In this document: positions 11,827 through 22,756 of the stretch, one piece after another
Position numbering within the stretch: position 1 is the first letter of the stretch
How the letters are laid out: every line of letters begins with the position of its first letter
Source: Nissolia schottii
Taxonomy: Eukaryota > Streptophyta > Magnoliopsida > Fabales > Fabaceae
NCBI GenBank assembly: GCA_003254905.1
Contig: QANU01002233.1
Span: forward strand, 1 to 64,000
Reading direction: 5' to 3'
Length of the DNA: 64,000 nucleotides
The notes under the pieces: model-generated
Databases searched by the model: none
The model's input: the letters and a program-made list of their open reading frames with translations, nothing else
What the model was told of the DNA's origin: nothing
Made by a program: the position numbers and the translations under genes

Positions 11827-12742
11827 CAACCATTGTTATTTTGTGAAATTTTTGATGTATGGGGGATTGATTTCATGGGCCCATTTCCTGTTTCTCATGG
11901 TTACACTTATATTCTTTTGGCTGTTGATTATGTATCTAAATGGATAGAAGCAGTTGCCACCAGGTCTAACGATGCTGCCATAGTTGTGTCTTTTGTTCGG
12001 TCTAACATCTTTTGCAGGTTTGGAATGCCGAGAGCGATCGTTAGTGACCAGGGAACACATTTTTGTAACCGGCGCATGGACGCTTTGCTCCGTAAATACG
12101 GGGTTGTTCATAGGGTATCCACTCCCTACCATCCCCAAACTAACGAGCAAGCAAAAGTGTCCAACAGGGAAATCAAGGGAATCCTGGAGAAAATGGTCAA
12201 GCCCAACAGAAAGGACTGGTCGTTACGTTTGGATGATGCTCTTTGGGCCTATAGGACCGCATACAAGACTCCCATTGGGATGAGTCCATTCCGACTGGTA
12301 TTTGGAAAGCCTTGCCACTTGCCAGTAGAATTGGAGCACCGGGAATATTGGGCTGTAAAACAATGCAACAGGGATTTAGAGCAAGCTGGGAGCCACCGGA
12401 AATTACAACTCCAACAATTGGAAGAACTCCGGTTGGATGCTTATGAAAATTCCCGGCTATACAAGGAAAAAACCAAGTTGTTCCATGATAAGCACATTCT
12501 ATGCAAATCTTTTATTGGTGTTGCTTTACAATTCTAGGCTCAAACTCATGCCTGGAAAGCTCCGATCTCGATGGGATGGTCCCTATGTGATTACCAAGGT
12601 ACACCCGTACGGTAAGATTGAACTGAAAAATCCAAAGACTGCCAGTACATTTGCAGTCAACGGACACCGCCTCAAACCATACCATGACACTGTTGGAAAT
12701 CTCCAAGAGGAAGTGGAGGTTCAATTTCTTGTCATCTCATGA
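11827..12742 (+). pseudogene. pol: integrase core and C-terminus of element A, frameshifted
   Basis: Continues the polyprotein after the TAA at 11824. The integrase catalytic core is recognisable: [10 protein letters not shown] (first Asp), [10 protein letters not shown] (second Asp) and [11 protein letters not shown] (Glu), then [18 protein letters not shown] and the [12 protein letters not shown] block. The frame ends at 12537. Similarity continues one frame over, from about 12515 to the stop at 12742, with SRWDGPYVITKV (GPY-type C-terminal motif) and VNGHRLKPY. A small indel near 12500-12520 therefore broke the C-terminus. With the upstream stops this copy cannot encode a functional polyprotein. 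Confidence 0.93.
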
Positions 12743-14191
12743 CCAAGGAAGCTGCTATCAATGTCCAACTTAAGGACGATAAACAAAAGTGCTAGGTGGG
12801 AGACAACCCACCGTTTGTGAGCTTTTCCTTCCCTTACTCTTATTTATTTGTTTTTATCTTTTCTTTCTTGCCCTGTTTTGTGCATCAAAGCTAGTACAAT
12901 TCTTCAAAGTGTGGGGTGGGGAAGTTAAGATTTTTAACTGTGCATTACTTGTAAAATTCATCAATTAGGTAGAATTTAGACTAGTGAATGATTGATTTGT
13001 GCAATGTGCATTGTTGTATTTTAATTATGGCATTATGCTTGATTGAGCATTTTATAAATCTTGGCATGTTCTAATTAATTGAAGATATTACCTGGTAAGC
13101 TTTTGAGCCATTTATAGGATAGCAACCTTACATGCTATTCCTTTCTTTGTTGTGGGTACACTAACTAGTGTTCAAATCCAGAACTTGCCTGATTCTTTGC
13201 ATTACACTTTTGCCCTTGTATGTGACATGTGACATGATTGAGGCATTCCTTGTGCATTTAGCTTACATACCCATATCAGCCTACCTTGAATATTTGATCC
13301 TAGCTAGCCCCCTTGAGCCTTGAACCCTTTTATTGTATAACTAGCCCATTACGAGCCATTAAACCAAGAAAAACCATGATACACCTAGCTTTAGGGCTTA
13401 GGAGAATTATGGTCCATCTGTTCATATGTGCTAAACAATAAAGTGTGGGGTTACATGAGGCCATGTAACATTCAACTAGGGGGGAGAGCAACCACAATTA
13501 CTCCTATTGGTTGGAAAAAAAATCCATAAAAAAAAGCGCAATTTTTTTGCAAAAACAACCGATTAGGTGCACCAATAGAAACTCTCCCTAAGCTGTGAGT
13601 AAGCAATGACAAGAGAAGCTATTGAAGATCAAGGTCCGTACATCGTTGTTTAAGCACATATGCCATGAATTCTACTAAGTCTTAGGCTTTAGCTCACTGG
13701 CCATATGCTGTCCCACCTTGACCTTGACCCCATTACAACCTTTAAAAGACCTCTTGATGCATGTCATATATATTTGGTGAATCATGATGCTTAGAAGAAA
13801 GTCAAGCCTATGGAGGCGACTCTAGTATAGTGTTTTGAGAGAACATTGAATAACCCTATACACTTTGAGTGACGAGTGACACACACTAACCTATGAGGCC
13901 CAGTTAATTTTAACATGCCTTGACTTATTCTTTGTTCATGATTGATACGCCAAGGAAATTACTTTTAATGCACAATGATATCATCTTTTGTCTAAATGTA
14001 CTCTAATTTTTGGATTGTCATGCATATTGCACAGTTGTCTGGTAATTAGTGAGTCGGCTTAAGTGCCTTCCTGAGTTTCGCGGCTTTGTAGGGGATGTAA
14101 ATAGTGTCGCCGCACCAAAAAGATTTTCATTTTTGCTCAAGTTCTTAGTTTCTTGCATGAGGACATGCAATTGTTCAAGTGTGGGGTAGTT
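12743..14191 (+). mobile_element. 3' noncoding region of element A and polypurine tract
   Basis: About 1.4 kb with no open frame of note; some Athila relatives carry an env-like gene here and this copy does not. A short hairpin, GGTGGG-agacaa-CCCACC, lies near 12794-12811, and a similar sequence occurs in element B. AAGTGTGGGG occurs three times (about 12907, 13441 and 14178). The last, AAGTGTGGGGTAGTT, touches the 3' LTR and is the likely plus-strand primer. Confidence 0.8.
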
Positions 14192-15863
14192 TGATAAGTA
14201 GATTTTATACCTTATTTTACTACTCTATAAATGAGCAATTCATACTTAAATGTGTAGGGTTTAACACTTAATCAATATGTTTTTACACATAGTCCTCTTT
14301 TGAGAGAAATTAAGAAAAATGGTAAGATTATGCATTATTTTACTCTTAGAATTTAATATTTCTTTTGGAGTTTTCTATTATGAAATTTCAGGAAATAAAG
14401 GTTCAAGAAGATCATTGAAGAATTGAAGAGAAGATGTGACCAAGGACAAAAGAGGAAAGAAGCAAGATGGCGAGTTTGAGCCACATCGCTCAGCGGAGAA
14501 ACAACTATCGCCCAGCGAAACCACAATCACCGCTCAGCGATGCAGCAGGAAACGCTCAGCGAAGCTGAACAAAGCGCTCAGCGATGAATACCCCTTCGCT
14601 CAGCGAAAGTACCAACTTGCACCGGCGCATTTAATGCTCCAGGCTGACGCCAGCTCAGCTGTCAGCGCCGCCCCTGCAAAAGCTGACCAGCGCATTTAAT
14701 GAAGCCGCGTAAGCCGCCTAAATTGACTTAGCCGCTCAGCGCCACCGCCAAATCGCTCAGCAATAAGCCTTGAATCGCTCAGCGATGGTACTAAACCGCT
14801 GAGCGATCCTGCCGAACCTTGGCCTATAAATAGGGGGCCAAGGCATTCATTTTGGGCATCACCTTCCACCCTCCCCTAAGTTCTCTTAGGCCGAGAACTC
14901 CACCATTTCTTTCCATATTTCCCCACTTTTTACATTTCTTTTTTAAGCACTTTAGGGTTATGTTAGTAAGTGCTCTGTAGAAGCCTTTTTCTTTCAAGAT
15001 TTGTAACGGAGTTCTGCCGAATTTAATCCAGGTTCTATTGTTCCATTCTTCTATTTTCATTTACTCTTTCCATTACCATTTACTCTTTCATTCTCTTTAT
15101 TTACTCCTTCTTGCTTTTTACTTGTTCTAATCTTCCATTGTCATTTACATCTTTCCGTCCCTTTATTTACTTCTTCCTTTTCTTTACTTGTTGTGAGTTT
15201 TAATCCTCCAAACATGGAGGAGTAGTTTCTTAATATCTTGCATGCGGTAACTCTAGATTAAAGATTAATTTGAGGTCTTGCGCTTAAAGTTTATTCATGT
15301 CTCGTTCCACCCTAATTAATGATATAGCGATTGCATGTTATTAGTTAAGGTTAAATCTAAGTTAATGAATCTTGACGATTGTATGATTTATTAAACTTTG
15401 ATTAAGGAACTTTTGGAGAACTAATCAGATTTGATTAGGTTGTGCAATTGCTGCTTAATTAATATGGGTTTTAATGCAATCTTGGTTTTAATACCTATAT
15501 CAACAAATGCTTAAGGGATTGACGATCGTAGTTTCTTAAGTAAATTGCATATTAGTTAGAGATTTCAACTAATAAATAACGTCTCCTACCATGAATAATT
15601 AATGGGGAACCGATGAGAAGTAATCCTTAATCTAGATACGCCGTATGCAGGATTGCTTTTATCATTCTGTTTTACTCTCGTTTTAATCTCTTTTAAAGTC
15701 ATCAAACAAACCCCCCGATTTACTTAACTATTATTTGGTTTTAAATTGCTTCTTTGGAAAACGACCTAGGTTAACCCCCTTTACTACGTTTTTGGGGTTT
15801 ACTTGGTTTATAAATTATTATTTGATCGCACACTAAAATCTAACGACGTTTTGGTGAGCGTCA
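14192..15863 (+). mobile_element. 3' LTR of Athila-type element A
   Basis: 1672 bases, starting TGATAAGTAG and ending GAGCGTCA (TG...CA). ATGTG follows at 15864-15868 and matches ATGTG at 5495-5499, a 5-bp target-site duplication. It contains the array at 14487-14805 and a TATA box at 14825-14832. The interrupted element B resumes immediately afterwards. Confidence 0.95.
14487..14805 (+). repeat. CGCTCAGCG-type array in the U3 of element A (3' copy)
   Basis: Same array as 5786-6104, with a few substitutions between copies; the last unit ends 19 bases before the TATA box. Confidence 0.85.
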
Positions 15864-16903
15864 ATGTGCTTAACCAACGGTGCAAGGACCTTGATCTCCA
15901 CTAGATTCTCTTATTCTCCAATTAGCCTGATGACAAATTACCAAACACTTTTATTCACTTTTTTTTTCATTCTTTTTTTTCATACTTTTTCACACTTCTT
16001 GGAAATCTTGCCACCGCTTACCCATTAGCTCAGGGGAGAGTTTCTGTCAGTGCACCTAATTGGTTGTTTTGCAGATTAGTTGCCTCAACTTTTTTTTTCA
16101 TGGGCACTTTTATAGATTTTCTAACCAATAGGAGCAATTGTGGTTGCTCTCCCCCTACTTTGAATGTTACATGTCCTCACGTAACCCCACACTTGTTGCT
16201 TAGCACATATGAACAAATGTACCACAATTCTCCTAAGCCCTAAAGCCAGTGTATCATGGTTTTTCTTGGTTTATCAGCTTGTATTGTGCTAATTATTCAA
16301 TAAAAGGCTACAAGGCTCAAAGGGGCTAACAAGGGTCAAATGTTCAAGGTAGGCTCATATGGATATGTAAGCTAAATACACAAGGAGTGCCTCAATCATA
16401 TCACATGTCATATACAAAGGTAAAAGTGCAATGCAGAGAATCAGGCAAGTTCTAGACTTGAACACTAATGAGTGTATACACAACAAAGAAAGGAATGGCA
16501 TGTAGTGTTGCCATCCTATAAAAGGCTCAAATCTTACTAGGTAATATCATCCAATTAATTGAAACATGCCAGGATCTATAAAATGCTCAATCAAACATAA
16601 TGCCATAAATAATCAAACACAACATTTCACATTGCACAAATCAATTATCAACTAGTCTAAATTATCCCTTATTCATGAACTCCCACAATTATTGCACAGG
16701 TAAACTACTATTTTAAACGAATAAAACTTTTCCACCCCATACTTAAAGAAGTGTACCGGCCTCGGTGCATAAAATAGGGCAAGAAAAAAGAAGAAGTAAA
16801 ACAAATAAATAAGAGAAAAGGAAAGAAAAATTCACAAACGGTGGAATGTCTCCCACCCAGCACTTTTGTTTAATGTCCTTAAGTTGGACGATCGATAGCT
16901 GTC
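15864..16903 (-). mobile_element. Noncoding 3' internal region of element B (second half)
   Basis: Resumes element B exactly where it broke at 5499: ATGTGCTTAACC here follows the GCATATGTG on the left side. The sequence is the reverse complement of A-like 3' noncoding DNA, with the same TGTGGGGT and hairpin blocks, and includes a T-rich low-complexity patch at 15958-15990. No gene is seen. Confidence 0.8.
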
Positions 16904-18040
16904 TCATGGAGGATCATGTTTGAACTGGTCCAGAAACATCCACCAAAGTTTGCTGCGATAGCCTCCACGTGGATCCCATACCATATGAGTCATGTCATGG
17001 CCCTGGAAACCATGTTTCTTTTGGGAGCCAAGCATTGAGATCTTCCATCGATGCCGTGAAGCTTTGAGGCTTTGCCTTGGCTTGGTCATCCAGCAGTTAA
17101 TCACTCCAAGTGGGGGTGGATTAAGGTTCCCACTAGGAGCCTTCATGAACTGTCCCTTTACATGGTCTAACCTTCCCCTAGTAGCAGGAAGAAAGTCTCC
17201 AAGCCCTTCATATAAGGTCTGCAACTGGCCATCAGTTTCCAATTGAGCATACTTACATGGTCCAAGGAGAGAGACATGTGTCTCAAGGTGCAGCTCGAGT
17301 GGTGGTAACCGATAGGCTAAGAGATGGGATGATGGGAGTAATGGAATAGATGGGGGGAATGTAGACAGAACGACATGCTCAGCCGGCACCTCTACCACAC
17401 TAGGAATAACACAAGTGATATGTGCTTCTTCCTCCGGTTGTGGCTCCTCAAACACCACCTCTGTATCAGATTCATCATCAAGAACGACTAGTTGGGGTGA
17501 CTCTTCTACCAAAACCTCTGAAGACCCACCATCATCAATGATGTCAGATAGTGGGGTTTCACACACGACCTCGTTATCAGGGAAACTGTTCTCCTCATGC
17601 CCACTAGATGCAGCCATGGTTTCTTTTATCTGATTTATATCCCTTCTTATCTCTTGCAAATCTGCTCGCACCTCCTTCGCCTCCTGCATTAGCTCCTCTA
17701 AGAACATCTCCAGCACCTCTTGGGAAGGGTTTTGAGTTTGTTGTTGGCAATGGGTGGGCTCTAGTGAATAAGGATATAGTGGGTATGGGCCATGTGGGTA
17801 TGGTTGAGGTTTGTGTGGTAACGGTTGATGTGTTTCGGTAGGATAGGGGGGAAGAGAGTAAGGCTCGGGGTAAGGTTGGTAGGGGTAGAATGGTGAAGTC
17901 ATCACCCCACAACGGCTCAAGTGGTCTTCCCATTGTTGTTCAGACAACTCGGCAATGTGGCACTGTAAGGTCAACAATGCCCTCCGACCTATTTCCCTGG
18001 GTAACCTCCATACTTCCTCTAGCCTTCGGGATGCCTCTGC
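16904..18040 (-). CDS. ORF of unknown function carried by non-autonomous element B
   Basis: I do not recognise this protein. The frame is open from 18040 (an in-frame TAA lies at 18041-18043) to the TGA at 16904, about 378 codons. There is no ATG at its head: the longest call begins at a TTG (17977) and the first ATG is 25 codons further in. Counting from 17977, a Pro/Tyr-rich tract with repeated YP and PYP steps covers residues 27-70. A likely coiled coil (EVLEMFLEELMQEAKEVRAD and following) covers 87-121. A strongly acidic, Val-rich segment spans 128-200, and a Trp-rich basic C-terminus ends near QFKHDPP. There are no protease, RT or integrase motifs and no Cys/His knuckle. It sits where gag should be, just after the primer site. 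It could be a highly diverged gag or a captured host gene. The missing ATG suggests mild decay. Confidence 0.6.
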   Translation of the reverse strand, partial: AEASRRLEEVWRLPREIGRRALLTLQCHIAELSEQQWEDHLSRCGVMTSPFYPYQPYPEPYSLPPYPTETHQPLPHKPQPYPHGPYPLYPYSLEPTHCQQQTQNPSQEVLEMFLEELMQEAKEVRADLQEIRRDINQIKETMAASSGHEENSFPDNEVVCETPLSDIIDDGGSSEVLVEESPQLVVLDDESDTEVVFEEPQPEEEAHITCVIPSVVEVPAEHVVLSTFPPSIPLLPSSHLLAYRLPPLELHLETHVSLLGPCKYAQLETDGQLQTLYEGLGDFLPATRGRLDHVKGQFMKAPSGNLNPPPLGVINCWMTKPRQSLKASRHRWKISMLGSQKKHGFQGHDMTHMVWDPRGGYRSKLWWMFLDQFKHDPP

Positions 18041-18396
18041 TTAAAACTGTCAAAATTCGTTCCATTACCTGAAAAAAAGGAACACTAGACCACTGCGAAC
18101 TAGAAAAATTGTTAGAGTACATGATAGCACATTTGAGGGACAAAATTAAACAAAAACAAAATTGATTTTTTTTGATAGAAAAAAAATCGAAAATGAAAAA
18201 AAAAGGAAAAAAATAATTTTTTTATAGGAAAAAAAACGAAAATGACAAAAAAAAAGAAAAAGGAAAATATTTTTTGGGAGAAAAAACGAAAAGGAAAAAA
18301 AAGATTTTTTTTAAAAAAAGGGAAAAAAACAAAAGCAAGAAAATAAAGAATTAACAAAAATTAAAAGAGAAAAAAAAAAGAATTGGCTAAATTGCT
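18041..18396 (-). mobile_element. Leader of element B between primer site and ORF
   Basis: On the plus strand this is an extremely A-rich stretch (runs of 6-9 A between 18160 and 18380), so the element's RNA leader is T/U-rich. A short ATG-led frame (18068 leftwards) overlaps the main ORF out of frame. I do not regard it as real. Confidence 0.6.
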
Positions 18397-18414
18397 TCCC
18401 CGGCAATGGCGCCA
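18397..18414 (-). promoter_or_regulatory. Primer binding site of element B, tRNA-Asp type
   Basis: On the minus strand TGGCGCCATTGCCGGGGA, four bases inside the LTR end. This matches the plant tRNA-Asp 3' end more closely than the site in element A does, so both elements use the same primer class. Confidence 0.85.
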
Positions 18415-18418
18415 AATT

Positions 18419-19914
18419 TGACACACACCAAAACGTCGTTAATTTCAGTGCGCAATCAAATAATAATTTATAAAACTAAATCAACCCCAAAAACGTAGTA
18501 AAGGGGGCTAACCTAGGTCGTCTCTCAAGGAAGCAATTCGAACCAATTAAAATTGCAATTAAAAAGGGTGGTTTGGATTTATGAATAATAATAAAAAGAA
18601 AGCAAAATAAAAGTAAGTTAACAATGATTAAAAAAAGCAATATCCTGCATACGGTGTTTCTAGATCAAGGATTAATTGTCATTGGTTCCTAATTAATTAT
18701 TCATAAGGGGATGTTGTTTATTAGTTGAAATCTCTAACTAATACGCAATTCACCTAAGAGACTACGATCGTCAATCCCCTAAGCATTTGTTAATATAGGA
18801 ATTAAAACTAAGATCTCAGCATTTAAAACCCATATCAATTATGTCCCAATTGCACAACCTAATTAAATCTAATTAGTTCCCCAAAAAGTTCCCAAATCCT
18901 AAATCAATAAATCCTACAATCGTCAAGATCTATCAACCTAGAATTAACCCTAACCAATAACATGCGATCACTATATTACTAATTAGGGATGGAACAAATC
19001 ATGAATAAACATTAAGCACAAGACCTCAAATTAATCTAGAGTTACCGCATGCAAGGTATTAAGAAACTACTCCTCCATGGGTGCAGGATAAAAACTCATA
19101 ATAAATAAAGAATAAGAGAGTGGAAAATAATAGAGAATTAAAGTAACAAAACCTGAATGCAATAACGGAAGAAATTTGCAAATAGTTGGGCGCTTACGTT
19201 GTCAATGCGAGCGCTCCAACAATCCTTGAATAACTAATAACTAAGCACTACTAACATAAACCTAAAGTTCATAAAATAAAAGAGAAAAGTGCAGAAAATA
19301 AAAGTGGAGGCTAAGTATGAAGTTCTTGAGAGAGGTGTGTATTTGTAGAGGATTAGCCTAAAGTGGGAGTAAATCCCGCACTTTCAGCACAATAGTCAGT
19401 AAAATCGCGATAACTTCAGCTACAGATATCGGATTGAGGTGATTCAAATCTCAAATTAAAGCTAAGTGATAGATCTACAACTTTGTAGTTGAGGTCAAAT
19501 CGAGATTCAATCTCCATCCTGCCGCAAAATCCATGGCAAAGTCAGCATTAAAAATCCTCAGCAAATCTTTGACCAAATCTTTTTGAATTTGAATTTAATC
19601 TTGAATTTATTGGTCTCAATCTTCTCTTCAAATATTTTCTTTGAAATTTATATTTTATCAAATCTCCTTCAAATCTTCAATGATCCCCTTGACAATTTAT
19701 TTTCTGCAATTAAAATAGAAAACTAAAAAAGAACAAAAGAAATCTACACATTAAATTCTAAGATAAAAAATAGTGCTTTAAATTGCGTTTTTCTAAATTT
19801 CTCACAAAAGAGGATAATGTGCAAAACACATTAATTAAGCATTAAAACCACACATTTTTAGTATGCAATGTTCAACTATAGAATAATAAAGTAGGGTATA
19901 AAATCCACCTATTA
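18419..19914 (-). mobile_element. 5' LTR of non-autonomous element B
   Basis: 1496 bases. On the minus strand it starts TAATAGGTGG (the canonical TG is mutated to TA) and ends GGTGTGTGTCA. Its terminal blocks match element A's LTR (AGATTTTATACC near the start, GACCTAGGTTA and TTTTGGTG near the end), but the U3 core is unrelated and lacks the CGCTCAGCG array. The same LTR type occurs as solo LTRs at 43022 and 52628. It interrupts LTR N, whose 3' half begins at 19915. Confidence 0.88.
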
Positions 19915-21781
19915 GTAGCCCAAAGTGATAACATAGTTATGTAATAAGAATCCCTCTCTTGGCACGTCACACTGACAAGCCCCTTTCCAGTCTAGCGAGT
20001 AGAACTGGTTTATGATGATGATACGCAGATAGTGATCTGAACGCGGGTTTCAACCCGGAGAGAGAAAAGAAAGTAAGGAACAGAGCAAGAGCTTTTACGT
20101 CATGACGGTTAAAAGACAAGAATAATGCCCACAAAGTTCGGACAGTTGCATAAAAAGACAAGAATAATGTCCACAAAGTTCGGACAGTTGCATTTCATGT
20201 CCCCAAGGGACCCCAGAAAGTCGCCCACGAAGTTCGGGTGCCGAGAAGTCATCCTCATATCTCAGACGCACACGAGCCCTCGCCTGCCAATGCTACCACC
20301 AGGGTACACTCCCACCATTCCACTTGTGGTAGGGTTATAAGTGGTTGCGGCTGTATAGGGACGACGGTCCCGCAATCAGCAAGGGGGTGTAGCCATCCAG
20401 CAACGAAAAGGACGCAGCCACAGGCGCGTAAGAGAAATCCCAAGCCCCTCGTGCATTATTTTACTGTAAATTGTATATGAATGTATGTATGCTTATAACT
20501 GTATAATTATGTATGCATGTTGGGTAATCTGTCCGTGAGACACGTAAAAGACGGTCACGATAGCACCGCGAGTCCAGTAAACAAGCACGAATGCCTAGGT
20601 AATTGAAGATTAGAGATCTCAGTCACCTAGTAATTAGATAAAGCTGCTCAGGACTTTAGGCAAGAAATAAATAGTAGGAAACGTCTAGATGCATGAACAC
20701 TTAGAGATCTCCTGGGTGGCCTGAAGCTTAATTGAGTAACCAGACCTCACGACCCTATAGTTATCCACAGGGAACCAGCCATTCTCACCCCACTCAGTTA
20801 TGACTTCAGGTGAACCTGATGACTACACCGCTGCCGCCGAGGAAGAGGCAGATCGTCCGCAGCATCTTTAGGGCAGTAGACCCCGAGACGGGGTCGAGAC
20901 TGAGCACTGGTCAGTTTTGGTAGTACATGACCCCCTTCCTCTCCAAGCAGTACCCCCAGCGCTGGCTGAGCTAGTACCTCCAGTGGCTGACGAGGCGTCA
21001 CCATACGAGAAAGATGTAGAGGCGGATCCAGTGTCAGTGAGGCTGCGACCTCCGAAGGCAAAGAAGAAAGGAGCCCGGATGCGCATGACTCAGGTTTAGG
21101 GCCGTCGCCTTGTACCTTGCTCACATGATGACGAGGCGGGACCGTCCACCGAACCCCAGGACCCACCAGACGTACCGGAGCCCACGTTGAATGAGGAAGA
21201 GGAGCCTGGGGAGGCAGACCGCATGGAGGAGGATCCCCTAGCGGAGGAGGAGAAGGAGGACGATGGCGAGGAGTGGCCGCGAGCCCAACCAGTCTGTTCA
21301 GTGTCCCTGTACTCAGACTAGCTCTTTTTGCTAATAGTTGTGGTTATAGATCTATGCCGACTGTAGTCGTTGTATATGGATGTATATTGTGTAGTATTAG
21401 TATTTAATTATGTATAGACTATGATAATGTATCATTATGACTCTGTACTTAGTACTTTGTAATATTTATGAATCGCTGTTATTGTGGACCCTATTGACCA
21501 CCGTGTTTGATTGCCTGATTTTGGTTATGTATGACCAATGCTACTATCGTTTATTTATTATTCGTCTATATGGAACATATGGTGTAGTTCCCGCGCCTGG
21601 CTCTACTTTAATGTTTAAACGCTACTTGCAATCAAGAAGAAGAAAAAATGGGTCCTTAATTTGGGATAACTATACTATTTTCTAAGTAAACTAGGGACTA
21701 CCAGTATTCCCACCCAGCAGATAATAACCTAGCGGACGCAGACTATGACTTAAGCATAAGCTGCTAACCTACAGTGTTACA
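19915..21781 (+). mobile_element. LTR N (3' half), TGTAACATCCC family
   Basis: Shows the downstream anatomy of the family: CCCTCTCTTGGCA...ACAAGCCCCT as in L and K, a private tandem repeat (20117-20193), and the conserved stem with arms at 20644-20653 and 20712-20721. A GA-rich patch lies at 21180-21290 and the LTR ends GTGTTACA at 21781. Its 5' half must lie beyond element B, outside the window. Short frames across 20798-21166 lie within LTR DNA and are not genes. No primer site follows. Confidence 0.7.
20117..20193 (+). repeat. Two-copy 39-bp tandem repeat in LTR N
   Basis: GACAAGAATAATG(C/T)CCACAAAG followed by TTCGGACAGTTGCAT occurs twice head to tail; a third partial CCACGAAGTTCGG copy lies at about 20225. 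Confidence 0.8.
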
Positions 21782-21912
21782 TAATGCGCCATAGATCTGA
21801 TCTGATTTAATTTCATATGTGAAAAATATTGATGGATGTTTGTAGAACAAATTTGTACATGTGCAAAAGTTTGTGCATTTGGTATCGATATGTATATCAT
21901 TGGGACATCAAC
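21782..21912. other. Short unique stretch at the left edge of the genic island
   Basis: No repeat or gene recognised. ACATCAAC at 21905-21912 is the left target copy of the MITE that follows. Confidence 0.6.
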
Positions 21913-22438
21913 TAGGGGTGAACATGGGTCCTACCCGACCCGCCGATCCGACCCGACCCAACCCACTTGGGTCGAGTTGAGTCGGGTCGGCGGGTCAGAT
22001 CCAATGGACCCGCCATATTATATGGGTCGAGTCTCGGGTCCCTACTTTTAAATCTGATCCGACCCGTCGACCCGCCTATATATATATATTATTTTTAATT
22101 TTTAATTATTAAAATATGGTTATTTTGAATTTAAAAATAGATTTTTTTAATTTAAAAAATAGGTGTCTATTGTTTTAAAAAATAATAACATTTTTCTATT
22201 AAAAAATGGATTTTTCTAAAAAAATTGAATTTTTTATAAAAAAATATTTTTTTTTTAAAATAGAGGGCAGATCACCCCGTCGACCTGCCTAACCTGACCC
22301 GACCCGGGCGGGTCGGCGGGTACCCTTAAAAAAGTGCAATTTTACCGGTTACCGGGCCCGACCCGATAATATGCGGATCAGATCGGTGACATGGGCGGGT
22401 CCTACCCGACCCGACCCGACCCGACCCATGTTCACCCA
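21913..22438. mobile_element. hAT-like MITE with GGGTCGGGT-rich terminal regions
   Basis: 526 bases with terminal inverted repeats TAGGGGTGAACATGGGTC (left) and the complement of TGGGTGAACATGGGTC (right). It is flanked by an 8-bp target duplication with one mismatch (ACATCAAC at 21905-21912, TCATCAAC at 22439-22446). Subterminal DNA is rich in ACCCG repeats and the centre is A/T-rich; no transposase is present. Terminal sequence, 8-bp duplication and size fit a non-autonomous hAT element. It ends about 320 bases upstream of the kinase start codon. Confidence 0.85.
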
Positions 22439-22756
22439 TCATCAACAGTATTTATACGATAACAATAAATCTTGTGTACATTACTGTTAGTGAAAAACGA
22501 TTATAACGGTTTTTATTCCCTTTGACCTATTCAACCAAAATTCTAATTCTCTCTCCCCAAAAATCCATGAGGGATCTATCATTGTGAGGCTCTCTTGAGG
22601 ACTCTATCAAAAGCAATCCCACACCATGCATGCGTGTAGGGGTCACAAAAAATTAAGGAGAAAGAAAAAAGTAGCACAAGGAATGACCAGAAAAAAATTG
22701 CTACGACATTCCATAGCTGTCGATACGTCCTGAGGCACCTAAATTTCAGCAAAGCA
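22439..22756 (+). promoter_or_regulatory. Proximal promoter and 5' leader region of the receptor-like kinase gene
   Basis: The 318 bases between the MITE and the start codon. TATTTATAC (about 22450) is a possible TATA box. The transcription start cannot be placed from sequence alone. Other parts of the region show no recognisable repeat. Confidence 0.4.

Noticed and set aside
17608-18357. Additional frames overlapping element B's ORF and leader on both strands
   Set aside because: Shadows of the main minus-strand ORF and translations of poly-A/poly-T leader DNA.
20798-21166. Minus-strand 122-codon frame and its plus-strand shadows
   Set aside because: Lies in the GC-rich 3' half of LTR N; no motif, and the matching parts of other LTRs are not open.
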